The notes under the pieces were generated by a model. It ran no database searches. It saw nothing but the letters and a program-made list of their open reading frames with translations, and had not been told where the DNA came from. From contig NZ_JASZYK010000008.1 in NCBI RefSeq assembly GCF_030317035.1, forward strand, positions 248,001 through 312,000: DNA of 64,000 nt, given 5' to 3'. A program made the translations under genes and the position numbers. This document shows positions 1-8,883 of this stretch, piece by piece. Positions within the stretch are counted from its first letter, which is position 1; the number at the start of each line of letters is the position of its first letter. This DNA comes from Variovorax sp. J22G73. GTDB lineage: Bacteria; Pseudomonadota; Gammaproteobacteria; Burkholderiales; Burkholderiaceae_C.

Positions 1-652
1 CCAGGTGCTGCTGCACCGGCTTCGGCAACGCGAAGTAGGTGCTGTTGGCCGTGGTTTTGCGCTCGCCGTCGAAGTGGCCGGTGACCGCGTGGATGGTGGC
101 CTTGCTGCCCTTGTGAAAGGTCACCAGCTTGATGCGGCCCACGAAGTCGTCGTCGTCGATGTGCTCGGCGTCCTTCTGGTTGAAGAAGCGGTACACGAGC
201 ACCGGGTCGACCAGGCCGTCGCCATCGATGTCCGCCAGCTCGATGAGCTTCGAGCGAAAGTTGACGCCCGCCTCGTCCTTGCCCGCGAAGTCGCGGATCG
301 ACCACTCCTGCGTAAGCGTGTTGTCGGGCTCGACCTTGTACAGCGAGGCCCTGATCGTGGAGGACAGCAGCTCTTCCGCGAACGGCAGGTCCTGCTTTTC
401 GCCGAGCAGCAGGGCGTGGCTGCCGGCCGCGTCGGTGTAGCAGTAGCGCTTGAACGCGCGGAGGTCGAAGCCGGCTTTCTTCAGCGCGTCTGCGCTCAGG
501 AAGGGCGCGTTCGCGGGGCATTCACGGGCGGCGATGGCCGTGCCGGGCCGGCCCTGCGCATGGCTGCAGGTCGCTGACAAGGCAAGGGTTGCCAGTGCCG
601 CAAGCGCCGCGAGTGTCGAAAGTGTCGCGAGCGAGAGGATCTTGCGTTGCAT
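1..652 (-). CDS. Exported hypothetical protein, C-terminus outside the window
   Basis: Reads leftward from an ATG at 652 and runs off the window after about 217 codons. The first 30 residues are a signal peptide (Lys4, then a long Ala/Leu-rich stretch ending near SHAQ), so the product is probably periplasmic. The mature part has an acidic DIDGDGLVD segment that looks like a calcium-binding or FG-GAP-like loop, and a DDDDF run. It lies 11 bp after the thioesterase gene and is the last visible gene of that operon. I do not recognise the family. Confidence 0.7.
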   Translation of the reverse strand, partial: MQRKILSLATLSTLAALAALATLALSATCSHAQGRPGTAIAARECPANAPFLSADALKKAGFDLRAFKRYCYTDAAGSHALLLGEKQDLPFAEELLSSTIRASLYKVEPDNTLTQEWSIRDFAGKDEAGVNFRSKLIELADIDGDGLVDPVLVYRFFNQKDAEHIDDDDFVGRIKLVTFHKGSKATIHAVTGHFDGERKTTANSTYFALPKPVQQHL

Positions 653-663
653 CGCCCCCCGCC

Positions 664-1086
664 CTACTCGCCCACCAGCGTGCGCAGCCAGTCGGGCAGC
701 GCCAGCGCCTTCTGCTTCGGAAAGTCGACCCAGATGGTGGTCGCGCCACCCGCCGCGCTGATGACCTCGGGCGACTCCTCGCGCGCCATGGTTCCCCAGG
801 TCTCGAAGGTGGTGCGGCCCGGGTCGCTCACGTACATCTTCAGCAGCACGTTGCCCGGGTACTCGATCTGCCGGTAGAAGTTGCAGAAGGCGTTGACGAT
901 GACCATGCCCTCGCCGCCGGGCTCGGGCTCGAAGCCGATGGAGCGCATCCAGTCGATGCGCGCGGTTTCCAGGTAGCGAAAGTAGGTGCCGTTGTTCAGG
1001 TGGCCCATGGCGTCCATGTCGCCCCAGCGGATGGGAATGGACGTTTCGTACACGAGCTTCTTCTTTTCGGGAATTTCGATTCTCAT
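664..1086 (-). CDS. Acyl-CoA thioesterase, 4-hydroxybenzoyl-CoA thioesterase (hotdog) family
   Basis: A 140-residue single hotdog-fold protein, the usual length for the YbgC/4HBT family. The segment RWGDMDAMGHLNNGTYFRYL near residue 20 carries the family's Asp and the HxNN(G)xY helix motif. Such enzymes hydrolyse acyl- or aroyl-CoA to free acid and CoA in the cytoplasm. The ATG overlaps the stop of the upstream EamA gene in an ATGA arrangement, so the two are probably translationally coupled. The substrate cannot be told from sequence; the nearby dehydrogenase and ETF-QO fit fatty-acid or aromatic catabolism. Confidence 0.88.
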   Translation of the reverse strand: MRIEIPEKKKLVYETSIPIRWGDMDAMGHLNNGTYFRYLETARIDWMRSIGFEPEPGGEGMVIVNAFCNFYRQIEYPGNVLLKMYVSDPGRTTFETWGTMAREESPEVISAAGGATTIWVDFPKQKALALPDWLRTLVGE

Positions 1087-1994
1087 CGGTGCGCCTTGAT
1101 GGATGCGAGGATGCCCAGCACGAACAGCAGCGCCGCCACCCACTCGGTGGCCTGCGGCCAGCGGCCGTCCCAGACGAAGGAATAGACGAGCGCGAACAGC
1201 GTCTCGCTGACGATCAGTTGCCCGCACAGGCTGGCCGACAGCCGCTGGCTCGCGACGTTCCAGAGAATGGTGGCCAGCCACGACGAGCCGAAGCCGCTGG
1301 CCAGCGCGATCCACACGAACAGCATGCCGTCGGGCCGGGCGCGCAGCGTGGCCAGGTCGCTGCCCGCCACCAGCCACAGCAGCAACGCGCCCAGGCCGGT
1401 CGCCACGCCGAGCCAGTTGGCCCAGTCGGTCGCGTTGAGTTCGGCGTGGCGCTGCAGCCAGGAGGCGTTGAGCAGGCCGTACACCGTCCAGCTGGCCATG
1501 GCGGCCAGCGCCAGCGCAATGCCCCAGCCGAAGCGAGCCCCGCCCTGCCCCGTGCCGTGCTGCGCGGACCACGCGCCCCAGATCATCAGCGCGATGCCCG
1601 CGCCCGTAAGCAGCAGCCCCGGCAGCAGCGTGCGCAGCCGCAGGCCCGCGGGGCGGCCCAGCAGCATCATCCAGACGGGAATGGTGCCGATGATGAGGCT
1701 GGGCACCTCGGTGCCCGCGGCTTGGATGCCGAAGGCCAGCAACAGGTAGTAGCCGCTGAAGCCCAGCACGCTGAGGCCCAGCGCCGCCAAAGCCTGCCGC
1801 CCCGTGGGCCAGCGCACGGCGGCCGGCCGCGCGAACACGGCGATGCCCGAGATGGCGCCGAACACCAGGAAGCGCGCGGCGGTGATGTCGACCATGCCGA
1901 AGTGGCCGACCATGCGCGGCACCACGAACACCAGCCCCCACAGCGCGCCCGCGGCCAGCCCGGCCGCGACGCCGATCCACGCCCTCGGGCTCAG
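1083..1994 (-). CDS. EamA/DMT-family permease, apparent CTG start
   Basis: About 303 residues with ten hydrophobic segments in the two-repeat EamA layout; TM1 begins at GVAAGLAAGALWGLVF. Likely an inner-membrane exporter or importer of a small metabolite. The frame has no ATG, GTG or TTG between the upstream SDR body and TM1. The only start that keeps TM1 is the CTG at 1994, which overlaps the SDR stop as CTGA where neighbours use ATGA. A GTG inside TM1 or the first ATG after it would delete part or all of that helix. The stop overlaps the thioesterase ATG. Confidence 0.85.
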   Translation of the reverse strand: MSPRAWIGVAAGLAAGALWGLVFVVPRMVGHFGMVDITAARFLVFGAISGIAVFARPAAVRWPTGRQALAALGLSVLGFSGYYLLLAFGIQAAGTEVPSLIIGTIPVWMMLLGRPAGLRLRTLLPGLLLTGAGIALMIWGAWSAQHGTGQGGARFGWGIALALAAMASWTVYGLLNASWLQRHAELNATDWANWLGVATGLGALLLWLVAGSDLATLRARPDGMLFVWIALASGFGSSWLATILWNVASQRLSASLCGQLIVSETLFALVYSFVWDGRWPQATEWVAALLFVLGILASIKAHR

Positions 1995-2773
1995 AGCGCG
2001 AATCCGTCGTCGGCCGCGATGACGGCGCCGTTCACGAAATGGCTCTGGCCGCTGGCCAGCAGCACGATGAGGCCGTCGAGGTCTTCGGGCTTGCCCACGC
2101 GCTTGCGCGGCAGCATGCTCACCAGCTTGGCGCCGCCCTCGGTGCCCCAGTGCTCCTCGTTGAGCTCGGTGGTGATGTAGCCCGGGCACAGCGCGTTCAC
2201 GTTGATGCCGAAGCGGCCCCACTCGAGCGCCATGGCCTTGGTCATCTGCACCACCGCGGCCTTGCTCATGCAGTAGGTGCCGATCTGCGGCATGACCTTC
2301 AGCGCCGCCGCCGAGGCGATGTTGATGATGCGCCCGCCGATGTAGGTGCCCGGCGCCCTGCCCTTGGCGCGCGCCAGCATGCGCTTGCCCACCTCTTGCG
2401 CGACGAAGAACGAGCCCTTGACGTTGGTGTCGAAGATGTAGTCGTAGTCGTCGGGCGTCACATCTTCCAGGCGCTGCGTGGTGCTCACGCCCGAGTTGTT
2501 GACCAGCACGTCGATGGGGCCGACCTCGGTCTCGGCGCGCGCCACGGCCGCCTTGATGCTGCCGAAGTCGGTCACGTCGAGCTCGACCACGTGGGCGTCG
2601 TGGCCCTCGCCCTCGATGCGCGCGCGCAGCTCCTTGAGCTTGTCGACGCGGCGGCTGGCCAGCACCACGGCGGCACCGGCGCGTGCCAGCGTTTTCGCGA
2701 ACTGGGCCCCGAGCCCGCTGGAGGCGCCGGTGACGAGGGCCACGCGGCCGGAAAGATCGATGCTGTAGGCCAT
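1991..2773 (-). CDS. SDR-family NAD(P)-dependent oxidoreductase
   Basis: A 260-residue classical short-chain dehydrogenase. Visible motifs are the nucleotide-binding TGASSGLG near residue 17, the NNSG segment (family NNAG) near 97, the catalytic Ser in NIASAAAL, the YCMSK active-site Tyr/Lys, and PG in LCPGYITTEL. The ATG at 2773 is kept because the Rossmann strand follows at the normal distance. It is first in a tightly overlapped operon with the EamA permease and thioesterase, and divergent from ETF-QO 145 bp away, so a role in acyl or alcohol oxidation is plausible. Confidence 0.9.
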   Translation of the reverse strand: MAYSIDLSGRVALVTGASSGLGAQFAKTLARAGAAVVLASRRVDKLKELRARIEGEGHDAHVVELDVTDFGSIKAAVARAETEVGPIDVLVNNSGVSTTQRLEDVTPDDYDYIFDTNVKGSFFVAQEVGKRMLARAKGRAPGTYIGGRIINIASAAALKVMPQIGTYCMSKAAVVQMTKAMALEWGRFGINVNALCPGYITTELNEEHWGTEGGAKLVSMLPRKRVGKPEDLDGLIVLLASGQSHFVNGAVIAADDGFAL

Positions 2774-2918
2774 GAACTTGAATCCTGTGGAGTCGCGCAG
2801 GTGACGCTGAAGGCGCGCCCATGGACGACAGGGGCCGCCCACGGACGCCGCATAAAATGCCCCGCAATCCGCGATGCATGACCCCGCGCCTCGAAAAATC
2901 ATTATCGACCCAACCCAC

Positions 2919-4616
2919 ATGACGCACGACGAAATCCTTGCCCAGTTCGGCCCTCGGGAAGCCATGGAATACGACGTGGTCGTGGTCGGCGGTGGCCCGG
3001 CCGGCCTCTCGACCGCGATCAGGCTGAAGCAGCTCGCCGCACAGCAGGACAAAGAAATCTCGGTGGTCGTGCTCGAGAAGGGCTCGGAACCCGGCGCGCA
3101 CATCCTGTCCGGCGCCATCATGGACCCGCGCGCGCTCAACGAGCTGTTGCCCGACTGGAAGGAACTGGGCGCGCCGCTGAACCAGCCGGTGACCGACGAC
3201 GCCATGGTGTTCCTGGGCGAGAAGGGCAGCCTGCGCACGCCCAACGCCTTTTTGCCGGCGTGCTTCCAGAACCACGGCAACTACATCATCAGCCTGGGTG
3301 CGTTCACCAAGTGGCTGGCACAGCAGGCCGAGAACCTGGGCGTGGAAATCTTCCCGGGCTTTCCGGCGGCCGAGGTGCTCTACAACGAGAACGGTTCGGT
3401 GCGCGGCGTGGCCACGGGCAACATGGGCGTGGGCAAGGACGGCGAGCCGACCGAGAACTTCCAGCTCGGCATGGAGCTGCTGGGCAAGTACACGGTGTTC
3501 GCCGAAGGCGCGCGCGGCCACCTCGGCCGCCAGCTCATCGCGAAGTACAAGCTCGACGAAGGCAGAGACCCGCAGACCTACGGCCTGGGCGTGAAGGAAG
3601 TGTGGGAAATCGACCCCAAGCGCCATGTGCCCGGCTTCGTGCTGCACACGGCCGGCTGGCCGATGAAGAGCGACACCTACGGCGGCGCGTTCCTCTATCA
3701 CATGGAGGACAACAAGGTCACCATGGGCTTCATCACGGGGCTGGACTACAGCAACCCGTACCTGAGCCCCTTCGAGGAAATGCAGCGCTGGAAGCTGCAC
3801 CCCAACATCCGCTGGTACCTGGAAGGCGACGAGGCCAAGGGCATCAAGCCGGCCAAGCGCATCGGCTACGGCGCGCGCGCCATCACGGCGGGCGGCCTGC
3901 AGTCGCTGCCCAAGACGGTGTTCCCGGGCGGTGCGCTGGTGGGCTGCGAGGCCGGCTACCTGAACGTGAGCCGCATCAAGGGCAGCCACGCGGCCATCAA
4001 GACGGGCATGCTGTGCGCCGAGGCCGCGTTCGACGCGGTGCAGGCCGGCCGCCAGCACGACGAGCTCACCGCCTACCCCGAAGCCTTCGAGAAGAGCTGG
4101 CTGCATGCCGAGCTGAAGAAGGCGCGCAACTTCAAGGCATGGTTCAAGAAGGGCCTGGGCATCGCGACGCTGATGAACGGCATCGAGCAATGGCTGCTGA
4201 AGGGCAATATTCCCTGGACGCTGCGCCGCACCAAGGCCGACCACCTGTACCTCAAGCCCGCGTCGGAGTGCAAGCCCATCGTCTACCCGAAGCCGGACGG
4301 CAAGCTCACCTTCGACCGGCTCTCCAGCGTGTTCATCAGCAACACCAACCACGAAGAGCAGCAGCCGGCCCACCTGACGTTGAAGGACCCGACGGTGCCG
4401 GTCAACGTCAACCTGGCCAAGTTCGCGGGGCCCGAGAGCCGCTACTGCCCGGCGGGCGTCTACGAATTCGTGGGCACCGAAGACGGCAAGCAGCGCCTGC
4501 AGATCAACGCGCAGAACTGCGTGCACTGCAAGACCTGCGACATCAAGGACCCGACGCAGAACATCGTGTGGGTAACGCCTGAAGGTGGCGGCGGACCCAA
4601 CTACGTGGGGATGTAA
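2919..4616 (+). CDS. Electron transfer flavoprotein:ubiquinone oxidoreductase
   Basis: Passes electrons from reduced ETF to the ubiquinone pool at the inner membrane during fatty- and amino-acid oxidation. The FAD-binding VVVVGGGPAGLSTAIRLK lies near residue 22. The C-terminal ferredoxin-like segment has the cysteines of the 4Fe-4S cluster (RYCPAG, then NCVHCKTCDIKDP), and the protein ends GGGGPNYVGM as is usual. The length of 565 residues is normal. The ATG at 2919 (MTHDEIL) matches the usual family start; an in-frame ATG at 2874 would add 15 residues, and neither has a strong ribosome site. A clear terminator follows. Confidence 0.95.
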   Translation: MTHDEILAQFGPREAMEYDVVVVGGGPAGLSTAIRLKQLAAQQDKEISVVVLEKGSEPGAHILSGAIMDPRALNELLPDWKELGAPLNQPVTDDAMVFLGEKGSLRTPNAFLPACFQNHGNYIISLGAFTKWLAQQAENLGVEIFPGFPAAEVLYNENGSVRGVATGNMGVGKDGEPTENFQLGMELLGKYTVFAEGARGHLGRQLIAKYKLDEGRDPQTYGLGVKEVWEIDPKRHVPGFVLHTAGWPMKSDTYGGAFLYHMEDNKVTMGFITGLDYSNPYLSPFEEMQRWKLHPNIRWYLEGDEAKGIKPAKRIGYGARAITAGGLQSLPKTVFPGGALVGCEAGYLNVSRIKGSHAAIKTGMLCAEAAFDAVQAGRQHDELTAYPEAFEKSWLHAELKKARNFKAWFKKGLGIATLMNGIEQWLLKGNIPWTLRRTKADHLYLKPASECKPIVYPKPDGKLTFDRLSSVFISNTNHEEQQPAHLTLKDPTVPVNVNLAKFAGPESRYCPAGVYEFVGTEDGKQRLQINAQNCVHCKTCDIKDPTQNIVWVTPEGGGGPNYVGM

Positions 4617-4633
4617 GTCCCCCTGGTTTCTTG

Positions 4634-4664
4634 AAGCCCTCTTCGGAGGGCTTTTTCGTTTTTG
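4634..4664 (+). terminator. Rho-independent terminator after ETF-QO
   Basis: A perfect 8-bp stem AAGCCCTC/GAGGGCTT closes on a TTCG tetraloop and is followed by TTTCGTTTTT, 18 bp after the ETF-QO stop codon. Confidence 0.93.
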
Positions 4665-4774
4665 GCTCTGTTGTTGTGTTCGGTGTCTTTGTTCCGGCGC
4701 GGGCGATGGCACCCCGAATGGCGCCAGAACCCAGCCCCGAAGCTATTCTTGGGCGACAAAAGGAGACAAGACCC

Positions 4775-5821
4775 ATGCACATCGTCATCACCGGCGGCGC
4801 CGGCTTCCTGGGCGCGCGCCTTGCCCGCACCCTGCTCGCGCAAGGCCGGCTCTCGCTCGCGGGCGCCCCGGCGCAAACCATCCGGCGCATCACGCTGGTG
4901 GACCGCGCGCCGCCGCCCGCCGACCTCGCGGCCGACCCGCGCGTCGACGCCATCACCGGCGACCTGAACGCACAGCTCGCCGGTGATGGCGCTGATGGCG
5001 CTAATGGAGGTGTTGCGGACGACACCGTCTGGCGCGAGGCCCACGCCATCTTCCACCTGGCCGCCGCGGTCAGCGGCGAATGCGAGGCCGATTTCGACCT
5101 CGGCATGCGCAGCAACTTCGCGGCCACGCATGCCTTGCTCGAGAAGGTTCGCGCGCTCGGCACCAGGCCCGTGCTGGTGTTCTCCAGCTCGCTGGCGGTG
5201 TTCGGCGACTCGCCCGAGCAACCGCTGCCCCAGGTCATCGAAGACCACACGCTGCCCACGCCGCAGACCAGCTACGGCATCCAGAAATTCATCGGCGAAC
5301 AGCTGGTGGCCGACTTCACGCGCAAGGGGTTCGTGCGCGGGCGCAGCGTGCGCCTCATGACGGTGAGCGTGCGCCCGGGCAAGCCGAACGGCGCTGCGTC
5401 GGGATTTTTCAGCGGGATGATTCGCGAGCCCCTGGCCGGCTTGCCCGCCGCGTGCCCGGTGCCCGACGCCACGCCTGTCGCCATTGCGTCACCCGCGCGA
5501 ACCGTCGAGGGCCTTGTGCGCGCGGCCTCGGCGAGCGACGCCGAATGGGGCCCGCGCACGGCGCTGAACCTGCCGTCGCTGGCGACCACGGTCGGTGACA
5601 TGGCCGCGGCGCTGGAGCGCGTGGCCGGCAAGGCGGCCACGGCACTGCTCGACCGCACGCCCGACGCGGCCATCCAGCGCATCGTGAAAACCTGGCCCGG
5701 CCACTTCGAAACCGCGCGGGCGCGGGCGCTGGGGCTGGCGGCCGACGAGAGTTTCGAGGCGGTCATTCGTGAGTACGTCCGTGAAAATCCCGACGCTGTA
5801 AAGCTTCCGGGTGTTGCATAG
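4775..5821 (+). CDS. denD: NAD-dependent epimerase/dehydratase, D-erythronate dehydrogenase-like
   Basis: An extended SDR of 348 residues. The NAD motif ITGGAGFLG sits at the N-terminus and the catalytic Ser and Tyr-x3-Lys lie in FSSSLAVFGD and TSYGIQK. The DenD family oxidises the C2 of D-erythronate to 2-oxo-tetronate for a four-carbon sugar-acid pathway. Assignment rests on overall resemblance and on the DctPQM TRAP transporter directly downstream, a common pairing for sugar-acid catabolism. The usual OtnK kinase and OtnC aldolase are not in this window. The ATG at 4775 has a good AAGGAG site 8 bp upstream. Confidence 0.82.
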   Translation: MHIVITGGAGFLGARLARTLLAQGRLSLAGAPAQTIRRITLVDRAPPPADLAADPRVDAITGDLNAQLAGDGADGANGGVADDTVWREAHAIFHLAAAVSGECEADFDLGMRSNFAATHALLEKVRALGTRPVLVFSSSLAVFGDSPEQPLPQVIEDHTLPTPQTSYGIQKFIGEQLVADFTRKGFVRGRSVRLMTVSVRPGKPNGAASGFFSGMIREPLAGLPAACPVPDATPVAIASPARTVEGLVRAASASDAEWGPRTALNLPSLATTVGDMAAALERVAGKAATALLDRTPDAAIQRIVKTWPGHFETARARALGLAADESFEAVIREYVRENPDAVKLPGVA

Positions 5822-5864
5822 TCCGGTGCGCCTGACGCGCACCTGACCAAAACCCGGAGACACC

Positions 5865-6851
5865 ATGAAACTCGGCCACACCGCCGCCGCCTGCCTTTCG
5901 CTCGCCCTGGGCGCCACGCTCGGCGCTTCCGCCTTCGCCCAGGCCCCGACCGTCCTGAAGATCGGCTACGCGACCTCCAAGGAGTCGCACTACGGCGTGG
6001 GCTCCACGGTGTTCTGCGACGAGATCGAAAAGGGCACGCAAGGCCGCTTCAAGTGCCAGCACTTCGCCAACTCGGCGCTGGGCGGCGAGCGCGAGCAGAT
6101 CGAGGCCATCCAGCTGGGCACGCAGGACCTGGTGAACACCTCGACCGGCCCGGTGGGCAACTTCGTGCCCGAGGTCAAGATCGTGGACATTCCGTTCCTG
6201 TTCCGCGACTACGACCATGCGCGCAAGGTGATGGACGGCCCGATCGGGCAGGACATCCTGACCAAGTTCCCGAGCAAGGGGATCATCGCGCTGGCCTGGA
6301 CCGAAAACGGCTTTCGCCACATGACGAACAGCAAGCGCGACATCGTCAAGCCGACCGACGCGGCCGGCCTGAAGATGCGCACCATGGAGAACAGGGTGCA
6401 CATGGACGGCTACCGCACCTTCGGCATCCTGCCCACGCCCATGGCCTTCCCCGAGCTGTTCGGCGCGCTGCAGCAAGGCACGGTCGACGGCCAGGAGAAC
6501 CCGATTCCGGTGATCCTGGCGTCGAAGTTCTCGCAGGTGCAAAAGCACCTCTCGCTCACCGGCCACGTGTACTCGCCGGCGCTGCTGCTGCTGTCGCCCA
6601 AGGTGTGGAACAAGCTCTCGGACGCCGACAAGAAGGTGTTCACCGAAGCCGCGAAGAAGGCCGCCATCGCCCAGCGCAAGAAGGTGAACGACGACGAGAA
6701 CAACGGCATCGCGCAGCTCGAGAAAGACGGCATGAAGGTCACGCGCACGGTCGACGGCGCCGCCTTCCGCGACGCGCTGAAGCCCGCCTACGTGAGCTAC
6801 GCGAAGGAGTTCGGCGCGGACAACATCAAGAAGATCACGGACGTCAAGTAA
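5865..6851 (+). CDS. dctP: TRAP transporter solute-binding protein, DctP family
   Basis: A 328-residue periplasmic receptor with a signal peptide cleaved near ASAFAQ/AP. Family landmarks are the conserved Arg region in TDAAGLKMRTMENRVH (about residues 165-180), which contacts the ligand carboxylate, and the GTVDGQENPIP segment near 205. It delivers a carboxylate, plausibly a sugar acid given the DenD neighbour, to the DctQM membrane pair. It starts 43 bp after denD with a GGAGA site. A hairpin lies between it and dctQ, so the receptor can be made in excess of the membrane subunits. Confidence 0.92.
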   Translation: MKLGHTAAACLSLALGATLGASAFAQAPTVLKIGYATSKESHYGVGSTVFCDEIEKGTQGRFKCQHFANSALGGEREQIEAIQLGTQDLVNTSTGPVGNFVPEVKIVDIPFLFRDYDHARKVMDGPIGQDILTKFPSKGIIALAWTENGFRHMTNSKRDIVKPTDAAGLKMRTMENRVHMDGYRTFGILPTPMAFPELFGALQQGTVDGQENPIPVILASKFSQVQKHLSLTGHVYSPALLLLSPKVWNKLSDADKKVFTEAAKKAAIAQRKKVNDDENNGIAQLEKDGMKVTRTVDGAAFRDALKPAYVSYAKEFGADNIKKITDVK

Positions 6852-6901
6852 GCCGAGTTCACGGCATCACGGCCATACGGCTACACGCACCGCTTGACCC
6901 C

Positions 6902-6943
6902 GCGCCCGGCACGCCTCAGTGCGCCGGGCGCTTCGCTTTTTCG
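6902..6943 (+). terminator. Intra-operon terminator/attenuator between dctP and dctQ
   Basis: A 9-bp GC stem GCGCCCGGC/GCCGGGCGC with a 12-nt loop is followed by TTCGCTTTTTCG. It lies 50 bp after dctP and 36 bp before the dctQ GTG. It probably gives partial termination, leaving the receptor transcript more abundant than the permease transcript. Confidence 0.82.
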
Positions 6944-6978
6944 CCCGCCTCCCCCGACCGAACCCCGAGACTCTTACC

Positions 6979-7491
6979 GTGCAAGCCTTCGAGCGCTACT
7001 TTCTCGCCGCCAACCGCTGGGCGCTGATTCTTTTGCTGGCCGCCATGTCGGTCATCATCTTCACCAACGTCGTGCTGCGCTACACCACGAGCCAGTCGCT
7101 CGAATGGGCCGAAGAGGTGTCGCGCCACATGATGATCTGGCTCACCTTCCTGGGCGCCGGGCCGGTGCTGCGCTACGGCGGCCACATCGCCGTGGAGAAC
7201 CTGCAGGACGCCCTGCCGCACGCGGGCGCCGTCGCGGTGCGCGCCTTTGTCGCCGCGCTGCTGTTCGCCTTCTTCGGCTTCATGGTGTGGTACGGGTGGC
7301 TGTACATGCAGCGCACCATGTTCCAGCTGACGGCCGTCACGCAGATTCCGTTCGCCTACATCTACAGCGCCATGCTCATCGGCGGCGTGCTGCTGATCGT
7401 GCACTGGGCGCTGGTGGTGCGCGGCTACGTGCTGCGGCGCGAGTTCGCCTCCGACGACCACTTCGACGCCAACGCGTCGGCGTCGCTGTAA
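6979..7491 (+). CDS. dctQ: TRAP transporter small permease, DctQ family
   Basis: A 170-residue inner-membrane protein with four hydrophobic helices and the family segment LEWAEEVSRHMMIWLTFLGA at about residues 42-61. It works with DctM as the membrane part of the TRAP carrier. The GTG at 6979 is chosen. An upstream in-frame GTG at 6919 falls inside the terminator stem and would add a non-conserved, Arg- and Pro-rich head. The stop is 10 bp before dctM. Confidence 0.9.
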   Translation: MQAFERYFLAANRWALILLLAAMSVIIFTNVVLRYTTSQSLEWAEEVSRHMMIWLTFLGAGPVLRYGGHIAVENLQDALPHAGAVAVRAFVAALLFAFFGFMVWYGWLYMQRTMFQLTAVTQIPFAYIYSAMLIGGVLLIVHWALVVRGYVLRREFASDDHFDANASASL

Positions 7492-7501
7492 GGAGCCGAC
7501 C

Positions 7502-8794
7502 ATGGACGCCAGCATTGTTCTGATCGTTTCCGCCTGCGTGTTCCTGGCCATCGGCGTGCCCGTGGCCTTCGCGCTGGGCCTGTCGACCGCCGCCACGCTG
7601 ATCCTCGCGGAGAACTACCCGCTGATGGTGCTGCTGAAGGAAACCTTCACCGGCATCGACAGCTTTCCGCTGATGGCGGTGCCCTTCTTCATCCTGGCCG
7701 CCGAGCTGATGAGCGGCGGCTCGCTCACCGAGGTGCTGCTGCGCTTCGCGGGCCAGTTCGTGGGCCACCGGCGCGGCGGGCTGGGCTACACCAACGTGGT
7801 TTCGCTGACCTTCTTCTCGGGCATCTCGGGCTCGGCGCTGGCCGACGCGGCGGGGCCGGGGTCGATGCTCATCAAGATGATGGACAAGGCCGGCTACGAC
7901 CGCTCGTACGCGGCGGCGCTCACCGCGTCGACGGCCATCGTGGGGCCGATCATTCCGCCGTCGATCATCATGATCATCTACGCGCTGCAGGACGAGACGG
8001 TGTCGGTCGGCCAGCTGTTCGTGGCCGGCATCCTGCCGGGCATCCTGATTGCGGTGGCGATGTGCATCGTGAACTTCTACGTGTCGAAGAAGCGCAACTA
8101 CAAGGGCGAAGGCCGCACGCCGCCGCTGCGCGACATCCTCATTACCACGTGGAAGGCGATTCCCGCGATATTGCTGCCGGTGGTCATCCTGGGCGGCATG
8201 CGCGCGGGCTGGTTCACACCGACCGAGGCGTCGGTGGTGGCTGTGTTCTATGCGCTGGTGTGCGGCAAGTTCGTGTACCGCACGCTGGAGTGGAAGGCGC
8301 TGCCCGACATTCTTTCGCGCTCGGCGCTGCTGTCGGCCTCGGTGCTGATCATCATCGGCCTGTCGGCGTCGTTCGCGTGGGTGCTCACCATCGAGGGCAT
8401 TCCGCAGCAGATGGCCGAGTGGCTGGTGAGCATGAACCTGTCGCCGTGGATGTTCCTGATCATCGTCAACGTGTTCCTGCTGCTGTTCGGCATCTTCATC
8501 GAGCCGCTGCCGGGCGTGATGGTGCTCGCGCCCATCCTCGCACCGGTGGCCATGAAGCTGGGCGTGGACCCGGTGCACTTCGCGATGATCGTCATCTTCA
8601 ACCTCACGCTGGGCATGATCACGCCGCCCGTGGGCGGGCTGCTGTTCGTGACCTGCAACGTGTCGAAGGTGCCGATGTCGGCGCTGGTGAAGGAGCTGGT
8701 GCCGTTCCTGTGGGCGCACGGCGCGGTGCTGCTGATACTGACCTTCGTGCCGGCGCTGAGCACCTGGATGCCGCGCGCGCTCGGGTTCAAGTAG
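7502..8794 (+). CDS. dctM: TRAP transporter large permease, DctM family
   Basis: A 430-residue, roughly 12-helix membrane subunit of normal family length. It has the conserved GISGSALADAAGPGSMLIKMM near residue 110 and the ITPPVGGLLFVTCNV segment near 375. It carries solute across the inner membrane using the sodium gradient (family knowledge). AAGGAG precedes the ATG. It ends the denD-dctPQM cluster and converges with the next minus-strand gene. Confidence 0.94.
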   Translation: MDASIVLIVSACVFLAIGVPVAFALGLSTAATLILAENYPLMVLLKETFTGIDSFPLMAVPFFILAAELMSGGSLTEVLLRFAGQFVGHRRGGLGYTNVVSLTFFSGISGSALADAAGPGSMLIKMMDKAGYDRSYAAALTASTAIVGPIIPPSIIMIIYALQDETVSVGQLFVAGILPGILIAVAMCIVNFYVSKKRNYKGEGRTPPLRDILITTWKAIPAILLPVVILGGMRAGWFTPTEASVVAVFYALVCGKFVYRTLEWKALPDILSRSALLSASVLIIIGLSASFAWVLTIEGIPQQMAEWLVSMNLSPWMFLIIVNVFLLLFGIFIEPLPGVMVLAPILAPVAMKLGVDPVHFAMIVIFNLTLGMITPPVGGLLFVTCNVSKVPMSALVKELVPFLWAHGAVLLILTFVPALSTWMPRALGFK

Positions 8795-8808
8795 CGCAAG
8801 AGCCGCGG

Positions 8809-8833
8809 GCGCCGGGCCTTCAAAGGCTGGCGC
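8809..8833. terminator. Possible bidirectional hairpin between convergent genes
   Basis: GCGCCGGGCCTT pairs with AAGGCTGGCGC with one bulge, in the 89-bp gap between dctM and the convergent gene at 8884. There is no T-run, so termination is an inference from position. Confidence 0.4.
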
Positions 8834-8883
8834 CGGCCCCTTGCGCCCATTGCGCCCCTTTCACCACGGCCCTTCGCGCCGGG

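Noticed and set aside
1083..4712. A 1,209-codon minus-strand frame through the SDR and ETF-QO genes
   Set aside because: Only its last ~300 codons (EamA) look like protein; the rest is antisense or out of frame to clear genes and has an Arg/His/Ala-rich shadow composition.
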